A DNA stretch of 29,957 bases from JASGCK01 sp031538565 (GCA_031538565.1 JAVKLS010000058.1:1-29957); one strand, 5' to 3'. Shown: positions 1 to 7,475, counted from the stretch's first letter. The notes: generated by a model from the letters alone, not told the origin. Numbers and translations are program-made.

Positions 1-87
1 CAATTCGCGGGGCTTGCGCCCCGCCTTGACCAATTCGACCATTTGCAATCTAAATTGCTCTGGGTACGGCTTGTTCTTCTCTCGCAT
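1..87 (-). CDS. IS3-family transposase OrfA, N-terminal 29 residues (cut by window edge)
   Basis: Only the first 29 codons are present; the frame is still open at base 1. The peptide starts MREKNKPYPEQFRLQ and continues MVELVKAGRKPREL. This is the usual beginning of the OrfA helix-turn-helix protein of IS3-family elements (charged start, then a P-E-Q/E-F-R stretch, then an L-V-x-x-G-R helix). An AAGGAG ribosome binding site lies 6 nt before the ATG, which fixes the start. In this family OrfA binds the IS ends and is joined to the OrfB integrase domain by programmed -1 frameshifting; that part is outside the window. The IS3 subgroup cannot be assigned from 29 residues. Confidence 0.75.
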   Translation of the reverse strand, partial: MREKNKPYPEQFRLQMVELVKAGRKPREL

Positions 88-141
88 TTCGGACTCCTTC
101 TGTCTTATCGAAAAAGTGTCCGTGAAATCGGGGTAACTTCA
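1..141 (-). mobile_element. Terminal part of an IS3-family insertion sequence
   Basis: The segment holds the start of an IS3-type OrfA (1-87) and its short leader. Read on the minus strand the probable outer end is at 141 and begins TGAAGTTACCCCGATTTC, which fits the 5'-TG start typical of IS3-family termini. The rest of the element, including OrfB and the other inverted repeat, lies before base 1. The exact boundary is inferred, because the other end is not visible and no target duplication can be checked. It is inserted in a coding remnant next to a tRNA-Leu gene. Confidence 0.7.
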
Positions 142-191
142 GGCCGGTCGTCACGGTCCACGAATCGCGCTAGACCTGAACCAACGCGTGA

Positions 192-443
192 AATTTTTGC
201 GTCAATGATCTCAACATTGCGTGCAGCACTCAAATTCCTAAATCCATCAAAGGACTCAACCTGCGATTCGTCTTTCTCGACGAATAGCCGTGCATCAATA
301 GGTTCTGTCTGGCCTGGGCAAAAGCTGTAATCCCAGTTCGTATGACGGGGAAGTACTTCGAATCGTTTCCCATCTTCTAGCGAGCCGATAGCTCTAACTA
401 CGTACTTGAAGCTGATTTCCGTTGATCACAATTTTTGCGTCAA
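192..443. repeat. 14-bp direct repeat (192-205 and 430-443)
   Basis: The word AATTTTTGCGTCAA occurs at 192-205 and again at 430-443 in the same orientation, both inside the remnant next to tRNA-Leu. On the minus strand both copies encode Asp-Ala-Lys-Ile, but in different reading frames. A perfect 14-mer twice within 260 bp is unlikely by chance, so a local duplication is the likely cause. Confidence 0.6.
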
Positions 444-457
444 ACGAATAGTCGTGC
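280..457. repeat. 13/14-bp imperfect direct repeat (280-293 and 444-457)
   Basis: ACGAATAGCCGTGC at 280-293 and ACGAATAGTCGTGC at 444-457 differ at one base. In the tRNA-proximal copy this word abuts the 14-bp repeat at 430-443, whereas in the IS-proximal copy the two words are about 75 bp apart. This suggests a duplicated segment with an internal deletion. Confidence 0.5.
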
Positions 458-476
458 GTTAATTGTGAATCCAGTA

Positions 477-561
<85 letters not shown>

Positions 562-581
562 ATCTCAGGAAATTGGAATTG

Positions 582-590
582 ATTGTAGCA
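582..590 (-). promoter_or_regulatory. Putative extended -10 promoter of tRNA-Leu
   Basis: On the minus strand this reads TGCTACAAT: a TG-N-TACAAT extended -10 box, 20 bp upstream of the mature tRNA 5' end (561). No clear -35 box is visible. The spacing would give a leader of about 14 nt, which is reasonable for a tRNA precursor. Confidence 0.45.
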
Positions 591-656
591 GTGGCTGATT
601 TTTTGCGCCGCGTTATTTACAAGCGAACACTTGGCGTGTTGTTTCTTCAAGTGTAT

Positions 657-3600
657 TCACATACTTCTTCTGTATTGCCCACCCACCTCAAACAGCGCGT
701 TGGTGATTTGACCCAGTGAGCACACACGCACCGCGTCCATCAGCACCGCGAACACGTTGCCGTTGTCAATCACGGCTTGCTGCAAGCGCCTCAGCGTGAC
801 TGGCGCTTCTTTGGCGTGGCGTTCGTGAAAGTCAGCCAAGCGTTTGAGTTGACTTTGCTTTTCTTCGTCCGTGCTACGTGCCAATTCAATTTTTTGTGGC
901 AATTCCTCGCCGACTTTTCGGAAAGTGTTGACGCCAATGATGGGGTACTCCCCCGTGTGCTTGAGCATTTCGTAGTGCATGGATTCGTCTTGAATGCGTC
1001 CGCGCTGGTAGCCTGTTTCCATCGCGCCTAGCACACCTCCGCGCTCGGAGATGCGCTCAAACTCGGTGAGCACGGCCTCCTCCACCAGCTCGGTCAGCTC
1101 CTCGATGATGAAGCTGCCTTGATTGGGGTTTTCGTTTTTCGCCAAGCCCCACTCGCGGTTGATGATGAGTTGGATTGCCATAGCCCGGCGCACCGAGTCT
1201 TCTGTGGGGGTGGTGATGGCTTCGTCAAACGCATTGGTGTGCAGGCTGTTGCAGTTGTCGTAAATCGCAATCAACGCTTGCAGCGTGGTGCGGATGTCGT
1301 TGAACTGAATCTCTTGTGCGTGCAGCGAGCGACCCGAGGTTTGGATATGGTATTTAAGCTTTTGGCTGCGCTCGTTCGCCCCGTATTTATCACGCATGGT
1401 CGTGGCCCAAATGCGCCGTGCTACACGGCCCATCACGGTGTATTCTGGATCCATGCCATTGCTAAAAAAGAAACTGAGGTTGGGTGCAAAGTCGTCGATA
1501 TGCATCCCACGTGCAAGGTAGGCTTCTACAAACGTAAAGCCGTTAGATAACGTGAGCGCAAGTTGTGACAGCGGATTCGCACCCGCTTCGGCGATGTGGT
1601 AGCCACTAATCGACACGGAGTAAAAATTCCGCACATTGTGATCAACAAAATACTCCGCCACGTCGCCCATGACCTTTAGGCTGAACTCGGTGGAAAAAAT
1701 GCAGGTGTTTTGTCCCTGGTCTTCTTTCAGGATGTCAGCTTGCACCGTGCCGCGCACGTTTTTCATAACCCACTCGCGAATTTTTTGTGCCTCAGTGTCG
1801 GTGGGTTCGCGGTCGTTGTCCGCCTTAAATTTGTCCAAATTTTGATCGATGGCGGTGTTCATGAACATTGCAAGAATTGACGGCGCGGGGCCGTTAATGG
1901 TCATGGACACGCTGGTAGTCGGGTTGCACAAATCAAAGCCCGAGTACAGCACCTTCATGTCGTCGAGCGTGGCAATGGAGACACCTGAGTTGCCAACTTT
2001 GCCGTAAATGTCGGGGCGCTTATCGGGGTTGTTGCCGTACAGCGTGACGCTGTCAAACGCGGTGGATAAACGCTTGGCTGGCATTCCTTCGCTCACCACT
2101 TTAAAGCGGCGGTTAGTGCGAAAGGGGTCGCCCTCGCCTGCAAACATACGGGTTGGATCTTCGCCTTCGCGCTTAAACGCAAACGTGCCTGCGGTGTACG
2201 GAAAGCTGCCGGGCACGTTGTCCAGCATCAGCCACTGGAGAATGTCACCGTGGTCTTGATACGTTGGCAGCGCGACTTTGCGAATCGTGGTACCGCTGAG
2301 CGACTGGGTGGTCAGCGCGGTGCGAATTTCTTTATCGCGAATTTTGACCACGTACTCATCGCCCGCGTAGGCAGCTTGCATATCGGGCCACTGCGCTAGT
2401 AATTTTTTGGCGCGTGCGTCTTGTTGCTGCTCGCGCTGAAGTGCCAAATCAAGCACAGCTTCGACTGCTTTGGTGCGTCCCTCTTTGCCCATTTTGAGCA
2501 TATCGGCAGTCGCTACCAGTTGCTGGATTTCGCGTGCCAGCTTTGCCTGCTCGCGTGCTTTGATTTTGTAGCCGCGCACGGTGTCCGCAATCTCGGATAA
2601 ATAGCGCGTGCGCGTGGACGGCACGATGAGCGTTTGATTCGTGCTGTGACGTGTGCGAACCAGCGGCAGCGTGCCGTCCGCGAGCTTTAGCCCAAGCGCA
2701 ACCAAGCGTGGCTTCATGGCTTGATAAAGCGCCGTCACACCATCGTCGTTAAACCGCGCAGCCATCGTGCCAAATACGGGCATTTGGTCAACGGGAACGC
2801 CCCACGCTTCTTTGTTGCGCTGCACTTGTTTAGCAACGTCGCGCAGCGCGTCAAGCGAACCTTTGCGATCAAACTTGTTAATGGCAACAAACTCGGCAAA
2901 GTCCAACATATCAATTTTTTCTAGTTGTGACGCTGCACCAAACTCGGGTGTCATCACGTACAGCGGCACATCCACATGCGGCACGATGGCCGCGTCGCCT
3001 TGTCCAATGCCCGAAGTCTCGACAATGATGAGATCAAAGTCCGCGCATTTGGTGGCTGCCAGCACATCGGGCAAGGCGGCAGAAATTTCACTGCCAAAGT
3101 CGCGTGTGGCAAGTGAACGCATAAACACGCGCGAGATGTTGTCGCCATGGCCAGAGCTAGAAAATTTCGCCCAAGGTGAAATGGCATTCATACGGATACG
3201 GTCCCCCAGCAAAGCACCGCCTGATTTGCGCCGCGAAGGATCAATTGAAATTACGGCGATGGCCAGCGCGTCGTTTTGGTCGAGTCGCAAGCGGCGAATC
3301 AGCTCATCAGTCAAACTTGATTTTCCTGCGCCGCCCGTGCCTGTAATGCCAACGACAGGCGTTTTCTTTTTGGCAGCATTGATGCGCATTTGATTCAGCA
3401 ATTGCGCATCAATGCTTTTGTTTTCGATGACCGTTATCATCTGCGCCAAAGCTCGCCAAGCCTTATCTGTATTACCCTTCAAGGCATCTAATGTTTTTGG
3501 CGCGTAACTCGATAAATCAAAATCTGCCGTTTGAATGACTTCGCCAATCATGCCCATTAACCCAAGGCGCTGCCCGTCTTCGGGACTAAAAATTCGCACC

Positions 3601-3989
3601 CCACAGCTTGCCAGCTCCGCAATTTCATCAGGCACGATGACACCGCCGCCTCCGCCCGTGACCTTAATGTGCGCGCCGCCGCGCGCCGCAAGTAGTTCCA
3701 CCATGTATTTGAAATACTCTACGTGCCCACCTTGGTAGGAACTGATCGCAATGCCTTGCACATCTTCTTGCAGCGCCGCCGTCACTACTTCGTCCACCGA
3801 GCGGTTATGCCCCAGATGGATGACCTCCGCGCCCATACCTTGCAAAATGCGCCGCATGATGTTGATAGATGCGTCGTGCCCATCAAACAGCGAAGCAGCC
3901 GTAATAAAGCGCACTTTTTGCTTGGGCTTGTAATCGACTAGAGGATGCTCGGCATCAGCAGTCGTAATGGGCGAAGTAAGTGTTTTCAT
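657..3989 (-). CDS. icmF: Fused isobutyryl-CoA mutase IcmF
   Basis: This is a single-chain adenosylcobalamin-dependent acyl-CoA mutase with its G-protein chaperone built in (1110 aa, normal length for IcmF). The order is as expected. An N-terminal B12-binding domain (about 25-155) has the DGHDAS motif at 36-41 carrying the cobalt-ligand histidine. A MeaB-like GTPase domain follows, with Walker A GTGGAGKS at 217-224 and NKFD at 371-374. The C-terminal TIM-barrel mutase part contains NVPGSFPYTAGTF and NPTTSVSMTING. The family interconverts isobutyryl-CoA and n-butyryl-CoA, and some members act on pivalyl-CoA; substrate cannot be told by eye. The gene stands alone. There is no Shine-Dalgarno sequence before the ATG, but a TAAAAT box lies 7 nt upstream. 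No cobalamin riboswitch is apparent in the upstream gap. Confidence 0.95.
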   Translation of the reverse strand: MKTLTSPITTADAEHPLVDYKPKQKVRFITAASLFDGHDASINIMRRILQGMGAEVIHLGHNRSVDEVVTAALQEDVQGIAISSYQGGHVEYFKYMVELLAARGGAHIKVTGGGGGVIVPDEIAELASCGVRIFSPEDGQRLGLMGMIGEVIQTADFDLSSYAPKTLDALKGNTDKAWRALAQMITVIENKSIDAQLLNQMRINAAKKKTPVVGITGTGGAGKSSLTDELIRRLRLDQNDALAIAVISIDPSRRKSGGALLGDRIRMNAISPWAKFSSSGHGDNISRVFMRSLATRDFGSEISAALPDVLAATKCADFDLIIVETSGIGQGDAAIVPHVDVPLYVMTPEFGAASQLEKIDMLDFAEFVAINKFDRKGSLDALRDVAKQVQRNKEAWGVPVDQMPVFGTMAARFNDDGVTALYQAMKPRLVALGLKLADGTLPLVRTRHSTNQTLIVPSTRTRYLSEIADTVRGYKIKAREQAKLAREIQQLVATADMLKMGKEGRTKAVEAVLDLALQREQQQDARAKKLLAQWPDMQAAYAGDEYVVKIRDKEIRTALTTQSLSGTTIRKVALPTYQDHGDILQWLMLDNVPGSFPYTAGTFAFKREGEDPTRMFAGEGDPFRTNRRFKVVSEGMPAKRLSTAFDSVTLYGNNPDKRPDIYGKVGNSGVSIATLDDMKVLYSGFDLCNPTTSVSMTINGPAPSILAMFMNTAIDQNLDKFKADNDREPTDTEAQKIREWVMKNVRGTVQADILKEDQGQNTCIFSTEFSLKVMGDVAEYFVDHNVRNFYSVSISGYHIAEAGANPLSQLALTLSNGFTFVEAYLARGMHIDDFAPNLSFFFSNGMDPEYTVMGRVARRIWATTMRDKYGANERSQKLKYHIQTSGRSLHAQEIQFNDIRTTLQALIAIYDNCNSLHTNAFDEAITTPTEDSVRRAMAIQLIINREWGLAKNENPNQGSFIIEELTELVEEAVLTEFERISERGGVLGAMETGYQRGRIQDESMHYEMLKHTGEYPIIGVNTFRKVGEELPQKIELARSTDEEKQSQLKRLADFHERHAKEAPVTLRRLQQAVIDNGNVFAVLMDAVRVCSLGQITNALFEVGGQYRRSM

Positions 3990-3996
3990 AAAATTT

Positions 3997-4002
3997 ATTT
4001 TA
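3997..4002 (-). promoter_or_regulatory. Putative -10 box of icmF (leaderless arrangement)
   Basis: TAAAAT on the minus strand, separated from the icmF ATG by exactly 7 nt (3990-3996). A start site 7 nt downstream of a -10 would fall at the ATG itself. No convincing -35 box is seen, and there is no ribosome binding site. Confidence 0.35.
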
Positions 4003-4176
4003 GAAACCTATCCCTATGTTTGCTTACGCGCTGTCATACGACTCCAGGCTCGGCAAATACAGCATTTTGTCGGATTGACGCAACGGAATTTACCAATAAA
4101 CGTCGGAAACGCCAGAATTTATCCGCAAGACTTCTAAAAATCCTGATTGTGCAATGTTCGGATTACGAATGTCGCG

Positions 4177-4182
4177 CATAAT
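4177..4182 (+). promoter_or_regulatory. Weak candidate -10 box for the RRM gene
   Basis: CATAAT lies 59 bp before the RRM gene start, followed by a very T-rich leader. No good -35 at 16-18 bp spacing is visible, so this is only a candidate. The rest of the divergent gap 4003-4241 shows no other clear element except the leader hairpin. Confidence 0.25.
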
Positions 4183-4216
4183 AGAGCTTGGTTTTTTTAT
4201 TTTTTGTTTTTATAGG

Positions 4217-4234
4217 AGTCCCGCATAGGGAACT
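4217..4234 (+). promoter_or_regulatory. Leader hairpin over the ribosome binding region of the RRM gene
   Basis: AGTCCC (4217-4222) can pair with GGGAACT (4228-4234) with one bulged A, around the loop GCATA. The 3' arm contains AGGG (4227-4230), the best Shine-Dalgarno candidate, 11 nt before the ATG at 4242. The hairpin could therefore modulate access to the ribosome binding site. It was drawn by eye and no folding energy was computed. Confidence 0.35.
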
Positions 4235-4241
4235 TGAGTTT

Positions 4242-4598
4242 ATGGGTAATAAATTGTACGTAGGCAATCTGCCATACACCGTGCGCGACGGCGATCTTCA
4301 ACAAGCATTCAGTGCCTACGGCAATGTCGGTAGCGCTAAAGTCATGATGGAACGTGACTCTGGTCGCTCTAAAGGTTTTGGGTTTGTTGAAATGGGCAGC
4401 GACGCGGAGGCGCAAGCAGCAATCGCTGGTTTGCATGATCAACCAATGGCTGGTCGTAATCTCGTTGTCAACGAAGCGCGTCCAATGGAGCCACGTCCAC
4501 CACGTACTGGTGGCTTTGGCGGCGGCGGTTTTGGCGGCGGCGGGCGACGTGAAGGCGGCGGCGGTTATGGTGGCGGTGGCGGTGGTTCACGCTACTAA
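4242..4598 (+). CDS. Glycine-rich RNA-binding protein with one RRM domain
   Basis: A 118-residue protein with a single RNA recognition motif and a glycine-rich tail. RNP2 is LYVGNL (5-10) and RNP1 is KGFGFVEM (44-51), the two beta strands that stack on RNA bases. Residues 89-116 are a Gly-rich, Arg/Tyr-containing low-complexity tail ending SRY. Such proteins resemble plant and cyanobacterial cold-inducible RNA-binding proteins and are common in betaproteobacteria, where they are thought to act as RNA chaperones. I chose ATG 4242, where the RRM begins; an in-frame TTG at 4188 would add 18 hydrophobic residues encoded by the T-rich leader and is unlikely. The gene is monocistronic, closed by a strong terminator 20 bp after the stop. 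Confidence 0.9.
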   Translation: MGNKLYVGNLPYTVRDGDLQQAFSAYGNVGSAKVMMERDSGRSKGFGFVEMGSDAEAQAAIAGLHDQPMAGRNLVVNEARPMEPRPPRTGGFGGGGFGGGGRREGGGGYGGGGGGSRY

Positions 4599-4618
4599 TT
4601 GATCGACCCACTAAGTCT

Positions 4619-4645
4619 AAAAAACCCAGCGATGCTGGGTTTTTT
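4619..4645 (+). terminator. Rho-independent terminator after the RRM gene
   Basis: AAAACCCAGC (4621-4630), loop GAT, GCTGGGTTTT (4634-4643): a perfect inverted repeat followed by a T run. The A run on the other side means it could work in both directions, but only the RRM gene ends nearby. Confidence 0.9.
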
Positions 4646-4666
4646 ATTTCTTAAAAGCCCAGAAAT

Positions 4667-6013
4667 ATGAATAACTCGCCGAGCGCAGAAGCAGCGCATC
4701 GTGTTTCTTTTTGGCAGGCCTTTCAGTTTTGGCTCAAATTGGGTTTGATTAGCTTTGGCGGACCCGCAGGACAAATCGCCATCATGCACAAAGAATTAGT
4801 TGAGGAGCGACGCTGGATTAGCGAGCGCCGATTTTTGCATGCCCTCAACTATTGCATGGTGCTGCCAGGACCTGAGGCGCAGCAACTCGCCACTTACATT
4901 GGCTGGTTGATGCACCGTACGTGGGGTGGCATTATGGCGGGCACTTTGTTTGTGTTGCCATCACTTTTTATCTTGATTGGTTTGTCGTGGATTTACGTTG
5001 CCTACGGTTCGCTGCCCTGGGTAGCGGGATTATTCTTTGGCATTAAACCCGCTGTGACTGCTATCGTGTTGCAAGCCGCGCATCGCATTGGTTCGCGCTC
5101 GCTCAAAAATAATGTGCTGCGCTTTATTGCTGTGATCGCGTTTGTTGCTATCTTTGCTTTTAATACTCCATTTCCGCTCATCATTGCACTTGCCGCAGCA
5201 GCTGGCTACCTGGGCGGACGCATCAGCCCCACCATTTTTCAAACAGGCGGCGGACACAGTAGCAACCAAACGACTTACGGCCGGGCGATTTTGGATGACG
5301 ACACACCCACGCCCGCCCATGCACAGTGGAGTTGGCGCAGATTTATGCGCGTCCTCATCGTCGGATTTTTTCTGTGGATCATTCCATTTGTCAGCGTTAT
5401 CGCAGTCTTTGGTTGGAGCCACACTTACGCGCAGATGAGTTGGTTTTTTACTAAAGCCGCGCTACTGACATTTGGCGGCGCGTATGCCGTACTGCCCTAC
5501 GTGTACCAAGGCGCGGTAGATGAATTCCAGTGGCTCTCTGCCATGCAGATGATGGACGGTTTGGCTCTTGGTGAAACCACCCCTGGGCCGCTCATCATGG
5601 TCGTGGCTTTTGTCGCTTTTATTGGAGGCTACCTCAAAGCGCTTTTGGGCTCGGGGGCTTTATTTTTAGCAGGTGCACTCGCCGCAGCTTTGGTGACTTG
5701 GTTTACGTTTTTGCCCTCCTTTATTTTTATTTTGGCGGGAGGTCCTTTTATTGAAACAACACATCAAAATTTAAAACTGACTGCGCCGCTCACTGCGATT
5801 ACCGCCGCAGTGGTAGGCGTGATCGTAAACTTGGCGCTATTTTTTGGCTACCATGTGCTGTGGCCACAAGGCTTGCAAGGACGATTTGATGAGGCTTCCG
5901 CCTTGATTGCACTGGCGGCTGCGGCAGCACTATTGCGCTACAAACGCCATGTGATTGAAGTTATTTTGGTCTGTGCCTTTGTAGGGCTGGCGATTCAATC
6001 GCTTTCTTTGTAA
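4667..6013 (+). CDS. chrA: Chromate transporter, CHR family (two-domain ChrA)
   Basis: A 448-residue polytopic inner-membrane protein made of two homologous halves, the long-chain CHR form. The first half carries FGGPAGQIAIMH (30-41) and LPGPEAQQLATYIGW (66-80). The second carries a diverged copy with FGGAYAVLPYV (about 268) and ETTPGPLIMVVAF (about 302). A hydrophilic linker around 190-225 joins them. Characterised ChrA proteins export chromate by coupling to the membrane potential, but many CHR members have no proven substrate and there is no chrB or other resistance gene here. The ATG sits right after the RRM terminator with no evident Shine-Dalgarno sequence. A TM2-domain gene follows after 11 bp and is probably co-transcribed. 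Confidence 0.9.
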   Translation: MNNSPSAEAAHRVSFWQAFQFWLKLGLISFGGPAGQIAIMHKELVEERRWISERRFLHALNYCMVLPGPEAQQLATYIGWLMHRTWGGIMAGTLFVLPSLFILIGLSWIYVAYGSLPWVAGLFFGIKPAVTAIVLQAAHRIGSRSLKNNVLRFIAVIAFVAIFAFNTPFPLIIALAAAAGYLGGRISPTIFQTGGGHSSNQTTYGRAILDDDTPTPAHAQWSWRRFMRVLIVGFFLWIIPFVSVIAVFGWSHTYAQMSWFFTKAALLTFGGAYAVLPYVYQGAVDEFQWLSAMQMMDGLALGETTPGPLIMVVAFVAFIGGYLKALLGSGALFLAGALAAALVTWFTFLPSFIFILAGGPFIETTHQNLKLTAPLTAITAAVVGVIVNLALFFGYHVLWPQGLQGRFDEASALIALAAAAALLRYKRHVIEVILVCAFVGLAIQSLSL

Positions 6014-6024
6014 CAATCATTCAC

Positions 6025-6456
6025 ATGAAAATAAAAACCGTCGCCGCTTACCTCGCTTTACTTTTCGGAGCGCTAGGCGCACATCGTTTTTATCTCAAAG
6101 GTATATCAGATAAATGGGGTTGGCTGCATTTAGTCGCCAGTGTGATTGGGTTAGTTGGCGTGCGCCGCATCATGGCGCTTGGGCAAGACGATCGCTTGTC
6201 ATGGCTACTCACCCCATTTTTGGGGGCGTCTCTGGCAGCAGCTTGCTTATCTGCCATTGTTTTTGGTTTGATGGACAAAGCCAAATGGAACGCTCTCTAC
6301 AACCCAGCAACAAGCAGCGACAACGCTGCGGGCAATAGCTCGGGGCTAGGAGTTTTGGCGGTGATTTTGGCTCTGCTGATTGGTGCAACCGCACTCATGT
6401 CGGTCGTTGCTTTTGGCAGCCAACGCTACTTTGAGTACACGCTCAAAGCCATCTAG
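6025..6456 (+). CDS. TM2-domain small membrane protein
   Basis: A 143-residue membrane protein with an N-terminal TM2-type signature: a hydrophobic segment with LFGALGAHRFYL (13-24), a short charged turn, then a second hydrophobic helix (about 33-50). Two more hydrophobic segments follow (about 65-85 and 108-130), separated by a Ser/Asn-rich hydrophilic stretch. TM2-domain proteins are widespread and mostly uncharacterised; no enzymatic function can be assigned. The gene begins 11 bp after chrA and ends 8 bp before the convergent pit gene. The pairing with chrA suggests co-transcription, not necessarily a shared role. Confidence 0.75.
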   Translation: MKIKTVAAYLALLFGALGAHRFYLKGISDKWGWLHLVASVIGLVGVRRIMALGQDDRLSWLLTPFLGASLAAACLSAIVFGLMDKAKWNALYNPATSSDNAAGNSSGLGVLAVILALLIGATALMSVVAFGSQRYFEYTLKAI

Positions 6457-6464
6457 CCAAGAGC

Positions 6465-7475
6465 TTAAAAAATATACAAGCTAAGACTGTATCCCAGAGC
6501 CGCGATAAAGGCGCTTGCAGGGATAGTAAAAATCCACGCCCAAACAATAGTTCCTGCAACACCCCAGCGCACGGCACTGGCGCGCTGTGTCGAGCCCACG
6601 CCCACAATCGCGCCCGTAATCGTGTGCGTGGTGGATACCGCGATGCCTAAAAAGCTAGCTAAAAATAAAGTCATCGCACCGCCCGTTTCCGCGCAAAACC
6701 CACCCACTGGTTTGAGCTTGGTGATTTTTTGCCCCATCGTTTTCACGATACGCCAACCGCCAAACATAGTTCCCAGTCCGATTGCTAAATAGCAGCTCAC
6801 AACGACCCAGTGGGGTGGCACTTTTGCATCCACCGCCGTGTAGCCCGTGGCAATGAGCAGCATCCAAATAATGCCAATCGTTTTTTGCGCATCATTGCCG
6901 CCATGACCAAGGCTATAAGCCGCCGCAGAAAAAAGCTGACCTCGCCTAAACCATTTATCCACACGCGATGGCGTGGCACGCCTAAAAATCCAAGCCACTG
7001 CCACCATCATGAGAGACGCCATGAAAAAGCCAAGCAGCGGCGAGAGAAAAATCCACAGCACGGTTTGCAGAATTTTCCCCGCAATCAGCACACTGGTTCC
7101 AGCCTTAGCAATGGCCGCACCCACAATGCCGCCTAAAAGTGCGTGCGAAGAACTGCTGGGAATGCCGTAGTACCACGTGATGATGTTCCAAATCAACGCG
7201 CCCAACAAAGCACCAAACACCACATGAGTATCGACAACGCCTGGTATGACCAAGCCCTTGCCTACGGTAGAGGCTACGCTGAGTTGAAAAATAAAAATGG
7301 CAATGCAATTAAAAAACGCAGCAAACAAAACCGCTTGCCCAGGCCTTAGCACGCCCGTCGACACCACCGTTGCAATGGAGTTGGCAGAGTCATGAAAGCC
7401 ATTCATAAAGTCAAAGGCCAGTGCCAGCGCCACCAGCAAGGCGACCAGCCAGAGCGCGGCGGCTTGCGGCTCCAT
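6465..7475 (-). CDS. pit: Low-affinity inorganic phosphate transporter, PiT family
   Basis: A 336-residue inner-membrane carrier of the PiT family, which takes up phosphate (usually as a metal-phosphate complex) with protons. The duplicated family signature is visible twice: GFHDSANSIATVVST (26-40) and GHGGNDAQKTIGI (190-202). GIPSSSSHALLGG (104-116) is also typical, as is its C-terminal counterpart GIAVSTTHTITGAIVG. Length is normal for the short bacterial form. The start codon overlaps the stop of the DUF47 gene by one base (TAATG), so the two are translationally coupled. This DUF47-pit order is a classic phosphate-transport pair. Confidence 0.93.
   Translation of the reverse strand: MEPQAAALWLVALLVALALAFDFMNGFHDSANSIATVVSTGVLRPGQAVLFAAFFNCIAIFIFQLSVASTVGKGLVIPGVVDTHVVFGALLGALIWNIITWYYGIPSSSSHALLGGIVGAAIAKAGTSVLIAGKILQTVLWIFLSPLLGFFMASLMMVAVAWIFRRATPSRVDKWFRRGQLFSAAAYSLGHGGNDAQKTIGIIWMLLIATGYTAVDAKVPPHWVVVSCYLAIGLGTMFGGWRIVKTMGQKITKLKPVGGFCAETGGAMTLFLASFLGIAVSTTHTITGAIVGVGSTQRASAVRWGVAGTIVWAWIFTIPASAFIAALGYSLSLYIF

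Larger units (their letters stand above)
142..476 (-). pseudogene. Unrecognised coding remnant, frameshifted and interrupted by the IS end
   Basis: Minus-strand reading frames between the tRNA and the IS look protein-coding but are broken. One frame runs in from the tRNA side and ends in TAG at 394-396; it contains THDYSFDAKIVING. A second frame is open from 425 (after TGA at 426-428) to a stop inside the IS at 105-107, 107 codons. It contains KYVVRAIGSLEDGKRFEVL, PIDARLFVEKDES and IIDAKISRVGSGLARF. The two overlap, and a single small indel near 400-428 would join them. There is no start codon with a ribosome binding site, and the 3' part must lie beyond the IS. I do not recognise the family. 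Two short DNA words are repeated inside it (see the repeat entries). It is probably a fragment of an accessory gene beside a tRNA. Confidence 0.45.

Noticed and set aside
627..655. Inverted repeat ACACTTG/CAAGTGT just after icmF
   Set aside because: The loop is long (about 15 nt) and no T run follows in the icmF direction, so I do not call it a terminator.
2767..3393. 208-codon open frame on the plus strand inside icmF
   Set aside because: It is antisense to the well-conserved GTPase domain of icmF, has no family motifs, and reflects codon bias of the real gene.
3945..4181. 78-codon plus-strand frame across the icmF start and the upstream gap
   Set aside because: It has low-complexity, unrecognisable composition, overlaps icmF and its promoter region, and has no ribosome binding site.
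4188..4241. In-frame TTG start extending the RRM protein by 18 residues
   Set aside because: The extension is encoded by a T-rich leader, is hydrophobic, and is absent from the typical MGNKLYVGNLPY start of the family.
4508..4590. GGC-rich repeats in the RRM gene as a possible CRISPR or tandem repeat array
   Set aside because: They simply encode the glycine-rich tail; there are no spacers and the frame is maintained.
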